A DNA stretch of 64,000 bases. It comes from a bacterium (GTDB lineage: Bacteria; Methylomirabilota; Methylomirabilia; Methylomirabilales; 2-02-FULL-66-22). The position numbers were made by a program, and so were the translations under genes. Positions 25,328 through 35,256 of this stretch are shown piece after piece; positions within the stretch are counted from its first letter, which is position 1, and every line of letters starts with the position of its first letter. The stretch spans positions 23,611-87,610 of the forward strand of contig JAKPQH010000180.1 of NCBI GenBank assembly GCA_029580855.1, written 5' to 3'. The notes beneath the pieces are model-generated. The model searched no databases and was not told the DNA's origin. It worked only from the letters and a program-made list of their open reading frames with translations.

Positions 25328-26488
25328 TCAATCGTTCCGGGCAGACTGCAGTGCGTGCCGCGGCGAAGACATCGTCAACGCCAGAAGCCCCGCGACCCCA
25401 GGCAGCGCCAGAAGCGTCCATACGCTGACGCGCAACCCAAGCGCGTCGGCGAGAAACCCTGAAAGAGCCACCCCCAGGCCCCCCGCACCAAACGCCAATC
25501 CCAGGGTCAGTCCGGACGCCAATCCCAGCCGTCGCGGGAGAAGCTCTTGCGCGAACACCACCGTGACCGAAAACGACGCCAGCAGCGCGGCGCCGGCCAC
25601 GCCCAGGAAGACCCGCTGCATCGGCCCGACCGTGACGAGACCCAGCGCCATGAGCGCCGGGAACATCAGGAGCGACGCCGCGATGACGAGTTGCCGGCCG
25701 ACCCGGTCCGAGAGATGTCCGCCCAGCAGACCGCCGACGGCTCCGAAAAATAAAAACGCGAACAGCGACCAGCCCGCCGACTGGAGCGAAACACCCTGCT
25801 CGTGCAAGAACAACGGTATAAAGGTAATGAGCCCGGAGTACCCCCAGGACCGCAGCATGATGACCGCGCACAGGGTCGTCAGCGCCCGCCAGGGGATCGA
25901 CGGCAGCCGGGAAGGCCCGTCCGCGGGGCGGGCCAGCGGTCGCCCCACGAAGGCGCCGCGCCACGCGTACACGGCGGCGGCCATGAGTAACCCCGGGGCC
26001 ATGACGACCAGCGTGCCCGATAACCCGAACCGGGCCACCAACCACGCGGCCACCACCGGCCCGATGGCAAACCCCACGTTTCCACCCGCCGAGAAGAACG
26101 ACATCGCGAGGCCACGCTGATGTCCCGAAGCGAGCGTCACGGCTATGGAGGCGATCGGGTGGAACGCGGCGGTCCCCACCCCCGTGAGGAAAATGACCAA
26201 AAGCAGCATGACATAGTTCGGCACCACCCCCACGCATCCCATGAGGACCCCCGTCCAGGCGATGCCGACCCACATGAACCACCGCGTCGGCCACCGATCC
26301 GACACCCAGCCGAAGGCTGGCTGCATCATGGACGAGGAGATGTTGGAGAGCGCCGCGGCCGCGCCGACCTGCGCGTAGCTGAGATCGAACCGCTCCACGA
26401 GGAGCGGAAGGATCACCGGCAGAATATTGAGCGCAGCGTCAACCGTCGTGTGACTGACGACGGCCAGTGCGATGGGAAATTTACGCAC
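25328..26488 (-). CDS. MFS transporter, fosmidomycin-resistance (Fsr)-like
   Basis: Major facilitator of 386 aa with about 12 membrane helices. The loop after helix 2 reads GWVSDRWPTRW, and helix 4 and 5 motifs (FHPIASIAVTLA, FFSAGGNVGFAIGP) are typical of the Fsr/YfnC-type exporters. The second half repeats the motif GGHLSDRVGR. Probably a drug or metabolite exporter; the substrate cannot be predicted. GTG start, 3 bases after the DUF554 gene, so co-transcribed with it. Confidence 0.85.
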   Translation of the reverse strand: MRKFPIALAVVSHTTVDAALNILPVILPLLVERFDLSYAQVGAAAALSNISSSMMQPAFGWVSDRWPTRWFMWVGIAWTGVLMGCVGVVPNYVMLLLVIFLTGVGTAAFHPIASIAVTLASGHQRGLAMSFFSAGGNVGFAIGPVVAAWLVARFGLSGTLVVMAPGLLMAAAVYAWRGAFVGRPLARPADGPSRLPSIPWRALTTLCAVIMLRSWGYSGLITFIPLFLHEQGVSLQSAGWSLFAFLFFGAVGGLLGGHLSDRVGRQLVIAASLLMFPALMALGLVTVGPMQRVFLGVAGAALLASFSVTVVFAQELLPRRLGLASGLTLGLAFGAGGLGVALSGFLADALGLRVSVWTLLALPGVAGLLALTMSSPRHALQSARND

Positions 26489-26491
26489 CCG

Positions 26492-27181
26492 TCACCATCC
26501 GAAAAGCGGGCGGAGCGTCGTGAGAAAAACCGCGACGAGCAGCGCCGGGAGAAGGTTTGCCACACGGAGTCGCTTGATGTCCAGCAAGAGAAATCCCATG
26601 GCCAGAATCAGCAGGCCCCCTGTGGCGGTGAGTTCGCTCAGCACGTCGGGTCGCAAGAGCACGGCCAGCCTGACTCCCAACAGGGTCAGGGTCCCCTGGA
26701 CGACGACCACGGTCACGGCCGCGCAACTCACCCCCGCCCCCAGAGCGGAGGCAAACGCCACCGACGCCGCCCCGTCCAGGAGCGACTTTGTGTAGAGGAG
26801 ATCCGCCCGGCCTCCCAGCCCCTCCTGAATCGAGCCCACGATGGTCATGGGGCCCACGCAGAAGACCAGACTCGCCGTGACATAACCGGTCCCGAAGGTT
26901 CCCGAACCGGAACGCAGCCACGATTTTAGTCGAGCACCCACCCGTTCCAGCGCCCCCTCGATGTCCAGCCACTCCCCGGCCAGCCCGCCGATGACCAAGC
27001 TGGCGATGACCACGAGGACGTTCTCGGCTTTCAGCGCCATCTGCGCGCCGATGAGCAGCGTGGCCAGCCCCAAGCTCGACGTGACGACGCGCTGGAACCG
27101 TTCCGGCAGGCGACCCCCGGCCGCCAAACCGATACCGCTGCCGATGAGGATTGCCGCGGCATTCACCAGCGTTCCGCGCAC
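26492..27181 (-). CDS. DUF554 family membrane protein
   Basis: 229-aa polytopic membrane protein. It begins with RGTLVNAAAILIGSGIGLAAGGRLPERF and carries VFCVGPMTIVGSIQEGL near 106-122, both diagnostic of DUF554 (YdfK/YqgA type). Function is unknown in the family, although transport is assumed. GTG start with GGAGAGAGGC upstream. It is co-directional with the MFS gene and just downstream of a ferredoxin gene. Confidence 0.9.
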   Translation of the reverse strand: MRGTLVNAAAILIGSGIGLAAGGRLPERFQRVVTSSLGLATLLIGAQMALKAENVLVVIASLVIGGLAGEWLDIEGALERVGARLKSWLRSGSGTFGTGYVTASLVFCVGPMTIVGSIQEGLGGRADLLYTKSLLDGAASVAFASALGAGVSCAAVTVVVVQGTLTLLGVRLAVLLRPDVLSELTATGGLLILAMGFLLLDIKRLRVANLLPALLVAVFLTTLRPLFGW

Positions 27182-27284
27182 TTCTGCCTCTCTCCGGGGG
27201 TGCGGCCCCGCGGCGCGAAAAACAACGGGGCCAAGAATGCCCGAGCATCCCTGGCCCCGTCAAGCCCAAAACCGGAAACCCGAT

Positions 27285-27551
27285 CTAGCTGAGCACCGGC
27301 TCCTTGTCGGGATGGATCTTTTTGAACTTGGCGAGAAGCGCGTCCTTGTCCTCGGTTCGCGCCGGGTCCGGTATGATGCTATCCGTCGGACAGACGCTGG
27401 TACACTGCGGCTCCGCAAAAAAGCCCACGCACTCCGTGCACAGATCGGGGTTGATCCTGTAATGATCCTCGCCCTCGCTGATGGCCGTGTTGGGGCACTC
27501 GGCTTCGCAGGCACCGCAGCTGCTGCACTCGTCATTGATCATCAACGCCAT
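27285..27551 (-). CDS. YfhL-type 2[4Fe-4S] ferredoxin
   Basis: 88-aa bacterial-type ferredoxin. The first cluster ligands are Cys9, Cys12, Cys15 and Cys19. The second are Cys38, Cys41, Cys50 and Cys54; the C-x2-C-x8-C-x3-C spacing with the loop between 41 and 50 marks the YfhL/Alvin-type with a low-potential second cluster. The C-terminus has a Lys-rich helix. ATG at 27551 preceded by AGGAGAGG; a longer frame of 18 codons upstream is unlikely. A 6-bp hairpin (ACCACG/CGTGGT, 27601-27618) lies upstream. Confidence 0.92.
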   Translation of the reverse strand: MALMINDECSSCGACEAECPNTAISEGEDHYRINPDLCTECVGFFAEPQCTSVCPTDSIIPDPARTEDKDALLAKFKKIHPDKEPVLS

Positions 27552-27889
27552 GGGTCCTCTCCTCGTGCTTCGCGCGGCGCACCGCGCGGGGTTATTGGAA
27601 ACCACGAACCACCGTGGTGACTATAGGCAAGTAGCTGCCGTGGGAAAAGCGAAAAACGCAACAATCGTCTGGAAGGGTGCAAAGGCCTGTTCTTTCGGAC
27701 AATCTGGGGCGGACGGAGCGGAGCCGAAGCGCACTACCCGGTCACGCCCGCGGCGGCACCGGCGGCGGTTCCGCGCTGGTCCGCCGCCGGGACAGGACCA
27801 GGGGCCTTCTCTTCCCCCCGGCCGGCGCGCGCGGGGTCCGGCGATCCGCCCTGCTGCCGGCCACCGCCTCGACACCCCGGCCGGCGAAG
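27552..27889. other. intergenic region between ferredoxin and response-regulator genes
   Basis: About 340 bases with no supported gene. It contains a 6-bp-stem hairpin at 27601-27618 close to the ferredoxin start and otherwise only GC-rich sequence. A weak TATAGT-like -10 is seen near the ferredoxin gene without a good -35. Confidence 0.6.
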
Positions 27890-28876
27890 TCACGCGGGCG
27901 GGCGCCGGTCCCGCTGCCGTTCCGACTCGCGCGTGTGCTCGGCCAGGATGGCCAAGAGTTCCTGGATCTTGGCCTCGAGCTGGCTGATCAGGGCGCGGTC
28001 CCGAATCGTCAGACGGCGGCGTTCCACGGCGCGGGCCACCGTGGACAGCATGACCTCGGTCTTAAATCCTTTCACGATGAAGTCGAAGGCGCCCAACCGC
28101 AGTGCGGCGATGGCGTTCTCGGACGTCGGGCTGGCCGTGACGATGACCACCGGCGAATTCGGGATGAGTTCTCCGAGCTTGGCCAGCACCTCCAGCCCCG
28201 ACATTCCGGGCATCATGATGTCCAGCAGGACGACGTCGATGTTCTCGCGCTGGGCGATCTCCACGGCCCGGGGCCCGCTGTCTGCGGCGTGGGTCACGTA
28301 GCCCGCCCCGTGGAGGATGTCGCACAGGAGCTGTCGGACCAGCGGTTCGTCGTCCACGACCAGAAGGACGGGAGCCCCGATGGGCGGGCCGGGGCGCGGA
28401 GCGCGATCGCCGGGGTGCGGTGCGTGGCGCGCCATCTCCAGCTCGTGAAGATACGCCAGCGCGCGCTCCAAATCGCGATTCAGGTGCCGCACCTTCAAGA
28501 GCGCCTCGACGCGTGCCAGCAGCTCGGCGTACTGAACCGGCTTGGTGACAAAGTCATCGCCGCCCGCGGCCAGGGCGCGTTCCTTGTCGGCAATCTGGTC
28601 AAGCGCCGTGACGAACAGCACCGGGATCTCGCCGGTCTGCGCGTCCGTCTTGAGCCGAGCGCAGACCTCGAACCCGGAGAGTCCTGGCATCATGAGGTCG
28701 AGGATGACGAGGTCGGGCCTCTTCTCGTGGACCAGCGCCAGCGCCTCCTCGCCTCCGGTCGCTTGAAAGACCGTGTACCCGGCGTCCTGGAGGATGGCCT
28801 CCATGAGCTCCAGGTTCTGCGGTTCGTCGTCCACCACCAGGATGCGGGCGGATGCCCCGTCTATCGGTTGCGTCAT
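27890..28876 (-). CDS. double-receiver response regulator
   Basis: 328 aa with two REC domains and no DNA-binding or enzymatic output. REC1 covers about 10-130 with phospho-acceptor Asp60 (LVILDLMMPG). REC2 covers about 168-290 with Asp219 (VVLLDIMMPGMSG). A coiled-coil region ends the protein (LTIRDRALISQLEAKIQELLAILAE). It probably works as a phosphate relay or sink for the two histidine kinases upstream in the same direction. ATG start. The next gene upstream is a single REC protein, 79 bases away. Confidence 0.9.
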   Translation of the reverse strand: MTQPIDGASARILVVDDEPQNLELMEAILQDAGYTVFQATGGEEALALVHEKRPDLVILDLMMPGLSGFEVCARLKTDAQTGEIPVLFVTALDQIADKERALAAGGDDFVTKPVQYAELLARVEALLKVRHLNRDLERALAYLHELEMARHAPHPGDRAPRPGPPIGAPVLLVVDDEPLVRQLLCDILHGAGYVTHAADSGPRAVEIAQRENIDVVLLDIMMPGMSGLEVLAKLGELIPNSPVVIVTASPTSENAIAALRLGAFDFIVKGFKTEVMLSTVARAVERRRLTIRDRALISQLEAKIQELLAILAEHTRESERQRDRRPPA

Positions 28877-28955
28877 GCGTCGCTCCTCTGCTGTGATGAC
28901 GCGTCGTCACGCGCCGCGCCTCGCCGTGTCGCCTGCCCATCCCATCGCCGGCGCC

Positions 28956-29348
28956 TCACCGGACGGCCGGCCTCTCGCGCGGGTCTCCCAAAAACCGGTG
29001 CAGCGCGGCACGGAACGCATGCGTGTCGACGGGTTTTGTCAAGAACGCGTCGAAGCCCGCCTCGTGCGCCCGCGCCTCCTCCCCGCGCATCGCATGTGCG
29101 GTCAGCGCGACCACGGGAATCCCGGCCGTGGCAGGGTCGGCCTTGAGCCGGCGCGTGGCGTCGTGTCCGCTCATCCCGGGCAACTGGATGTCCATCACGA
29201 TGAGGTCGGGTCGCTCCTCCGCGGCCAACCGAAGGCTGGCGTCCGCGGTCTCGGCCGGGATGACCCCGCAGCCTTCGCTCTCCAGAAGGGCGGCGACCAG
29301 TTCCAGGTTGACGGGGTTATCCTCCACGACCAGAACCCGGGGTGCCAT
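28956..29348 (-). CDS. single-domain response regulator (DivK/CheY-like)
   Basis: 130-aa stand-alone receiver. The acidic pocket is VVEDN near 7-11, phospho-acceptor Asp53 is in LIVMDIQLPGMSG, the switch Thr is in VVALTAHAM, and Lys105 is in LTKPVD. Most similar in wording to DivK-type receivers in phosphorelays. ATG at 29348. The large histidine kinase ends 20 bases upstream, so the two are co-transcribed and this is its likely target. Confidence 0.9.
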   Translation of the reverse strand: MAPRVLVVEDNPVNLELVAALLESEGCGVIPAETADASLRLAAEERPDLIVMDIQLPGMSGHDATRRLKADPATAGIPVVALTAHAMRGEEARAHEAGFDAFLTKPVDTHAFRAALHRFLGDPRERPAVR

Positions 29349-29368
29349 GTGTGTGTCTCCCCTTCCTG

Positions 29369-32300
29369 TCATTGACGTACTCCGGTGGCGCTTCCAGCCT
29401 GCGGGAGAACCCCGCCCGAGCGCGGCGCGGCGTCCCCTTGCGCGGCGGGGTCCCTGACCGGGAACAGCACCCGAAAAGCGCTGCCCTTCCCCTCTCCCTT
29501 CGACTCCGCCCAGATCCTGCCCCCGTGCAGCTCGACGAGCTGCCGCGTCAGGGCCAGCCCGATTCCGCTCCCGGCATGCCGTTTGGTGTACGCCGACTCG
29601 AGCTGGGTGAACTGCTGGAAGAGACGCGGCAGGTCTTCGGACCGGATGCCGATCCCGGTGTCGGCCACCGACAACTCCAACCATTCGGCCGCGCCGCCAC
29701 CGGCCGCCTGGACACCGGGACCCCTCGGCGGCGATCCGGGCTGCCCCGCGGCCGCCGTCGTCGAGAGCTCGGGTACCGTCCGCGCCGTGACCGTGATCGC
29801 CCCGCCCACCGGCGTGAATTTGATCGCATTGGTCAACAGGTTGAAACAGATCTGCCGGAAGCGCGCCGGGTCGGCGTGCAACGCGGGGAGGTCGTAGGGG
29901 ATCTCGCTCCGCAGCGCCAACCCTTTCTTCGTCGCGAGGGGGCGGACCTCCCCCAGCACTTCGTCCAAGACATCCACCGGCGCCAGGGGCCGGCGGTCCA
30001 ATTCGAGTCCGCCGCGCTGCGCCGTCGTGTAATCCAAGAGCTGGCTCACCAACTCCAGCAGGCGCTGACCGCTGGTGTGGATGTTGGTCAGGAAGCGCAT
30101 CTGCTTCTCGCGCGGGAGCGCCTGTCCGTTCCGCAACATGAGGTCCGAGAAGCCCAAGATCCCGTTCAGAGGCGTGCGCAGCTCGTGCGACATATTTGTG
30201 AGGAACTCGGCCTTCGCGCGCGACGCCGCTTCGGCCAGTCGCAGCGCGAACTCGAGATCCTGCGTGCGCTCTTGCACCTGCCGCTCCAAGGTCGCGGCGT
30301 GGTCTTTGATCTGCTCGTGCAGCCGGGCGTTCTCGATGGCGATGGCCGCCTGGGCCGCGAAAAGTCGCAGGACCGCCTGGTCCTGGGGGCTAAACGTTCG
30401 CCCGGGGGTTTCGTGGTCGACCCCGATGACGCCGAGCAGCGTCCCGCGATACAGGAGAGGTTCGACGAGGGAGGCGGTGATGGCGGTATGGGCAAGGGTG
30501 ACAGGGTGGGCGATGGGGCTGGACCGGTAGTCATTGATGACCAGTCCGCGACGGGTCTGCGCGACCGTCCCCATCGCACCCTCGCCTAGGCGGCGCGTGG
30601 TGGCCGGCCGGGGCGTGCGGTGGCCGTACGACGTGTTGGCCACGAGGATCTCCCGGTCTCTGTCCCACAGATCGATGTCCGCGGCCGCGGCGCCGGTCAG
30701 GACGCAGGCGCGCTGCGCGACGAGGCGCAACACGTTGGCCAGGTTGAGTTCCTCGACGATTTCCCCGCTGACCGCGCGCACCGCTTCGAGCTGGGCCCGG
30801 CCGTCGTGCTCCCGGCGGAAGAGCCGCGCGTTCTCAATGGCGATGGCGGCCTGCGCCGCGAAAAGGCGGAGCACGTCCTGATCCGACTCGCCGAACGTCC
30901 CCTCGCCTCGCTCGTGATGGACCGCGAGCACGCCGAGCAGCTGCTCTCGGTACAGCAGCGGCTCGGCCAGGACCGCGGTGATTTCCGTCGACTCCAGGGT
31001 ACGCGGGTGCGCCAGCGACGATGTTCGGTAGTCGTTGACGATCGCTCCCTGCCGGTTTCGGGCCACGCATCCCATCAGCCCCTCGCCCAGCCGCCGGGGA
31101 AACCGCTCCCTCGAACCGCCGGACCCGTGATACGCATGTGGGGTCAACACCTGGGCCTGGTCGTCCCACAGGTAGATCCCGCCGCTCGCGGCGCCCGCCA
31201 GCTCCGTCGCCCGCTGGGTGATCAAACTCAGCAGCGCGTGGAGATCCAGCTCGCGCGTGATTTCCGCCGTCACGGAGCGGATCACCTCCAGCTGATGGGT
31301 GCGGATGCGCGCCGCGTCCTCCATCCGTTTCCGCTCGGTGATGTCCTCCTTGACCGCCACAAAGTGGGTGACGCGGCCGTCCGGCGCCCGCACCGGCGAG
31401 ATGGACGCCGCCTCCCAGAAGAGCTCCCCGCTCTTCTTTTTGTTGTGAAGCTCGCCGCGCCACTCGTCGCCTCCGGCGATGGCGGACCACAGTTGTCGAT
31501 ACGCCTCCAGCGGCGTCCGGCCCGACTTGAGGATGCGGGGGGTTCGGCCGCGGACCTCCGCCAAGCTATAGCCGGTGACCTGCGTGAACTTGGGATTGAC
31601 GTACTCGATGGCCCCCTGCGTATCCGTGATCAGAACCGAGGCGGGGCTTTGCTCGATGGCGCGCGAAATCTTCCGCAGGTCTTCCGCCAGTTCCTCCACT
31701 TGCGCCGTGTGGCGCGCCGACGCGAGCAGGTACGCCCCCAGGAATATGGTCATGAAGAGTCCGCCGCCCAGCGACAGCCAGGCGCCCTCACCCCGCCTGG
31801 CCTCCAGATACCAGGGGGCCGCGTACAGCTCCAGCCGCCATTGACGGTTCAACACCGTCACCCACGTCGACACGCGAAGCCGGCTCCCCGCGGCCTGTGG
31901 CGCCCGCTGGCTGGCCAGAAGGGGTCGCTCCTCGCGGGTCCGCGTCGCGTCCACGAGGCGAAACTCCAGGCCCTCGCCCTCGAGGTCCGGCAGCGCCCCG
32001 CGGATCAACTCCTCCAGATCCAGCGTCTGGACCACGAAGCCGCGCAGCGCCGCGTGTCGTTCGGTCGCGGTCCCCACCGCCGCGCCGGGCCGGTATACCG
32101 GCTGGAAGATCAGCATACCGAGGTCTCCCGGCGCTCCGCCGACGGGCGAGGTCGGCTCCGTCGCGCCGGCCTGCCCGCTGTCCCGCACCGTCTCCAGCAC
32201 GGCCCGCCGCATGGGGTCCGACAGCACGTCGAACCCCAGCACGGCCTCGCGCCCGCGCACCGGCTCGAGGTACAGGATAGGCGCGTACTCCCCACGGCGC

Positions 32301-33364
32301 CCGGCCGGCCCCAGACGCCCGTCGGGATACCGCTCGGTAACCTGGAACGCCGGGATGCCCTCCCGATGTGCCACCGCCGCCAAGGCGGCCCGTTCGGTGT
32401 CCGGAATGCGGGGCGCCCACGCAAAGGATCGGATGCTGCGGTGGCGGCCCAATATCTGGGATGCGAACGCGCGGAACGTGCGCCCGTCGATGCGCGTCAG
32501 CTCACACAGCGCCCGCAGATTGTCCAGCTCCTCGACCGCATCCTTGATGCCGCTGCGAAAGGCAACCGCCACCACCTGCGCCTTTCGGTCGAAGGTCCCT
32601 CGGATATGGCTCTGCTCCTGGCGGCTCACGAGGACGAACAGCGCCACCGACGCCGCCAACCCCACGGCGAACCCCATCGCCAGCGACGCGACCGCTCGCC
32701 AGGTCAACACCGGCGACTTGGCGCCCGCCAGCAGCCCGCCGCCCAGAAACACGAAGGCCGCCGCGGACGGCAGCGCCATCGGGCCCGGGCCGCTTTCAAC
32801 GGCAAGGGCGGCGCGACCCCAGGAGCCCAACAGGACGAGCACGCCCACGACCGCCACCCCCGCCGCGGCGCTGGCGGCGACGTCGTGGGCGGTCCGCCGG
32901 CTCGGCGAAAACCCCAACAGGACGAGCGAGGCAAGGGCGGCCACCACGAATGCGCCCGCGGCCAACGGCGGCATGCGCCCGATCCCCGTCCCGCCGGCGG
33001 TGTCGGGAACGCCGCCCAGCCAGTGGGCGAATCCGACGTCTGCGCCGCCGAGATCCTGGGCCAGGATCAGCACCGCCACGAAGAGCACCAGGGCCGCCCC
33101 CATGCAGGAGAGGCGTCGTGCCCGCGGGCGCGTCGGGTGGCGGCTGCCCACGAGGAGCGCTCCCCCCAGCAAAACAAAAAGGAGGGCGGTAAGGGGGGCC
33201 ATGGGCGCGAGGTCGTGTCCGACGCGGACGCCGAGGGGGCGACCAGCCGCCCAGCCGCCCAAGGCCAGCAGCGCGATGGCGATGGTGACGACGGCGCACC
33301 CCTGCGCGACGCGCCCGAGGAGCACGCGCACCCACCCCTCAGTGCGTCCGGAAAGCCACCACAC
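29369..33364 (-). CDS. membrane histidine kinase, CHASE1-PAS-GAF-GAF-HisKA-HATPase
   Basis: 1331 aa. An N-terminal membrane module of about seven or eight helices covers residues 20-248. An extracytoplasmic CHASE1-like sensor is at about 255-520, then a helix at about 528-548. A PAS domain is at 560-680 (ITDTQGAIEYVNPKFTQVTG), followed by two similar GAF domains at about 690-850 and 855-1015. HisKA has His1060 in FLTNMSHELRTPLNGIL. HATPase is at about 1165-1305 (NLLTNAIKF, DTGIGI, GSGIGLAL). No receiver domain, so it needs a separate partner. The GAF repeats share the LGEGxMG...NDYR pattern. GTG start. Confidence 0.9.
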   Translation of the reverse strand: MWWLSGRTEGWVRVLLGRVAQGCAVVTIAIALLALGGWAAGRPLGVRVGHDLAPMAPLTALLFVLLGGALLVGSRHPTRPRARRLSCMGAALVLFVAVLILAQDLGGADVGFAHWLGGVPDTAGGTGIGRMPPLAAGAFVVAALASLVLLGFSPSRRTAHDVAASAAAGVAVVGVLVLLGSWGRAALAVESGPGPMALPSAAAFVFLGGGLLAGAKSPVLTWRAVASLAMGFAVGLAASVALFVLVSRQEQSHIRGTFDRKAQVVAVAFRSGIKDAVEELDNLRALCELTRIDGRTFRAFASQILGRHRSIRSFAWAPRIPDTERAALAAVAHREGIPAFQVTERYPDGRLGPAGRRGEYAPILYLEPVRGREAVLGFDVLSDPMRRAVLETVRDSGQAGATEPTSPVGGAPGDLGMLIFQPVYRPGAAVGTATERHAALRGFVVQTLDLEELIRGALPDLEGEGLEFRLVDATRTREERPLLASQRAPQAAGSRLRVSTWVTVLNRQWRLELYAAPWYLEARRGEGAWLSLGGGLFMTIFLGAYLLASARHTAQVEELAEDLRKISRAIEQSPASVLITDTQGAIEYVNPKFTQVTGYSLAEVRGRTPRILKSGRTPLEAYRQLWSAIAGGDEWRGELHNKKKSGELFWEAASISPVRAPDGRVTHFVAVKEDITERKRMEDAARIRTHQLEVIRSVTAEITRELDLHALLSLITQRATELAGAASGGIYLWDDQAQVLTPHAYHGSGGSRERFPRRLGEGLMGCVARNRQGAIVNDYRTSSLAHPRTLESTEITAVLAEPLLYREQLLGVLAVHHERGEGTFGESDQDVLRLFAAQAAIAIENARLFRREHDGRAQLEAVRAVSGEIVEELNLANVLRLVAQRACVLTGAAAADIDLWDRDREILVANTSYGHRTPRPATTRRLGEGAMGTVAQTRRGLVINDYRSSPIAHPVTLAHTAITASLVEPLLYRGTLLGVIGVDHETPGRTFSPQDQAVLRLFAAQAAIAIENARLHEQIKDHAATLERQVQERTQDLEFALRLAEAASRAKAEFLTNMSHELRTPLNGILGFSDLMLRNGQALPREKQMRFLTNIHTSGQRLLELVSQLLDYTTAQRGGLELDRRPLAPVDVLDEVLGEVRPLATKKGLALRSEIPYDLPALHADPARFRQICFNLLTNAIKFTPVGGAITVTARTVPELSTTAAAGQPGSPPRGPGVQAAGGGAAEWLELSVADTGIGIRSEDLPRLFQQFTQLESAYTKRHAGSGIGLALTRQLVELHGGRIWAESKGEGKGSAFRVLFPVRDPAAQGDAAPRSGGVLPQAGSATGVRQ

Positions 33365-33409
33365 CGTCCCGACTCCCTGCGCCCCCGGTCACAGCCCCGG
33401 TAAGGCTTG

Positions 33410-35200
33410 TCACACGCCGCCCCCGGCCGCCGGCGCCCCCACGGGAAACCACACCGTGAAGGTGCTTCCCTTCCCCTCGCCCCCCGACTCCGCCCGGACA
33501 CGCCCGCCGTGCAGCTCTACAAGCCGCTTCGTCAGCGCGAGACCCAAGCCGGCCCCCTCGTGGCGCTGCTCCCTGGTGGTCTCGAGCTGGGTGAACTCCG
33601 TAAAGAGCCGCGGAAGATCCGCGGCGCGGATCCCGATCCCGGTGTCGCACACGGCGAGCTCCAGCCCGGCGGTCGGCGCGTCGCGCGGGACCCGGGAGAC
33701 GACGCCGCCGTCCTCGGATCCCGCTGCTCCCGCCGCATCCGCGTCCGGAACCCCCCGGACCGCGCGCGCCCGCACGGTGATCGTGCCCCGCTCCGAGGTG
33801 AACTTCACCGCGTTCGACAGCAGATTGTACAGGATCTGCTTCAGCCGCACCGGGTCCGCCAGTATGGGCGGAAGGTCGTCGGGTATGTCCGCGACGACCT
33901 GCTGGCTCTTCTTGTTCGCGAGCCCTCGCGCGATGACGAGGATGTCCTCCAGGACACCGGACACCGCCAGCGGCCGGGTCGCCAGCATGAACTTTCCCGC
34001 CTCGACCTTGGCGAGGTCTACGATGTCCGTGATGAGTTGCAGCAGGTGCTCGCCGCTGGCGTGGACGTTGTTGAGGTAGCGGAGATGCTTCTCCGAGAAA
34101 CGGCCCTTCCCCTGCTCCTGGAGCATCTGCGTGAAACCCAAAATGGAATTCAACGGCGTGCGGATCTCGTGGGACATGTTCGCCAAGAACTCGGACTTGT
34201 GCCGGGAGGCGGCGGCCAGCTTGACGTTGGCGGCGGCCAGGTCGCGGGTGCGCTCGGCGACCCGCGCTTCCAGCTCCGTCGCGTGCGCGCGGACAACGGC
34301 GTACAATCGGGCGTGCTCTATGGCGATGGCGGCGTGCGCCGCGAAAAGCGCCAGCGTTTCGCGATCCCAGACGCTGAACCGGCGATCCGCGTCTTCGTGG
34401 TTCACGGTGATGACGCCGACGAGTTGCTCCCGGTACAACAGCGGCTCCGCCAACGTGGCGGCGATGGCCGTCCGCTCCACGAAGAGGGGGTGCGCGTACG
34501 ACGACGCGGCGTACGCGTGAACGACCATCCCCTGCCGCCGGGCGGCCGCCCGCCCGGTGACCCCCTCACCGAGCCGGAAGCGGACGTTCCGCATCCAGTC
34601 GCCGCAGCCGCGCCAGACGTGGGGGGTGAGGTGCCGGCGCCCGGCATCCCAGAGGTAGACGGCCCCCGACACGGCGCCCACCAACTCCGCCGCGCTCCGC
34701 AGGGCAAGGGCCAGGAGCGGCGCCAGGTCCGTCTCGCGGGCGATCTCCAGGGTGATGGCGCGCACCGCCTCCAGTTGCCGGCTCCGCAGCGCGAGATCCG
34801 TCGCGACCGCGTCCCGCTCCCGCCGCAGCTCGCGCTGCTCGAGAGCGCTCCGCACCGCGCTGCCGAGACGCGCCAGCCGGTCTTTCAGGATATAGTCGTT
34901 GGCGCCCAGACGCAGACAGTCGAGGGCCGCCTCCTCGCTGACGGTGCCGGTGACGACAATGGCGGGAACGTCCCACCCCCCATCCCGCAAGCGCTCGAGG
35001 GCGCGAGGGCCGCTCGTATCCGGGAGGGTATAGTCCAGGAGAACGACGTCAAGCGAGGGGTCGAGGTGACTGAGGTAGTCTGACTCCGTCTCCACGCGAC
35101 GCCAGACGGGCTCGTAGCCGGCCTCGCGGAGATGCCGGACCATCAGCTCCGCTTCCGTCGGACTGTCCTCGAGGATCAACACGCGTAACGGTACCGGCAT
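33410..35200 (-). CDS. hybrid REC-GAF-HisKA-HATPase histidine kinase
   Basis: 596-aa soluble kinase with an N-terminal receiver (Asp56 in VVLLDYTLPDTSG), a GAF domain at about 140-300 very similar to those of the neighbouring kinase, a coiled linker, HisKA with His344 in FLANMSHEIRTPLNSIL, and a HATPase domain (NLLSNAVKF, DTGIGI, GAGLGLALTK). It receives a phosphoryl input at the N-terminus and redirects it through its own histidine. First gene of the four-gene phosphorelay; ATG at 35200, divergent from nikR. Confidence 0.9.
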   Translation of the reverse strand: MPVPLRVLILEDSPTEAELMVRHLREAGYEPVWRRVETESDYLSHLDPSLDVVLLDYTLPDTSGPRALERLRDGGWDVPAIVVTGTVSEEAALDCLRLGANDYILKDRLARLGSAVRSALEQRELRRERDAVATDLALRSRQLEAVRAITLEIARETDLAPLLALALRSAAELVGAVSGAVYLWDAGRRHLTPHVWRGCGDWMRNVRFRLGEGVTGRAAARRQGMVVHAYAASSYAHPLFVERTAIAATLAEPLLYREQLVGVITVNHEDADRRFSVWDRETLALFAAHAAIAIEHARLYAVVRAHATELEARVAERTRDLAAANVKLAAASRHKSEFLANMSHEIRTPLNSILGFTQMLQEQGKGRFSEKHLRYLNNVHASGEHLLQLITDIVDLAKVEAGKFMLATRPLAVSGVLEDILVIARGLANKKSQQVVADIPDDLPPILADPVRLKQILYNLLSNAVKFTSERGTITVRARAVRGVPDADAAGAAGSEDGGVVSRVPRDAPTAGLELAVCDTGIGIRAADLPRLFTEFTQLETTREQRHEGAGLGLALTKRLVELHGGRVRAESGGEGKGSTFTVWFPVGAPAAGGGV

Positions 35201-35256
35201 GCGGCAACCTTTCCCCGGATGGTTCCGGCCCCCGCGCCTCCGGAACCCGCTGGCGC

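Noticed and set aside
24963..25462. Open frames on both strands between the wHTH operon and the MFS gene
   Set aside because: No family resemblance, no ribosome-binding sites, and several mutually overlapping frames of equal quality.
30620..33403. Open frame of over 900 codons on the plus strand opposite the large histidine kinase
   Set aside because: Arg/Pro/Gly/His-rich antisense shadow typical of very GC-rich genes.
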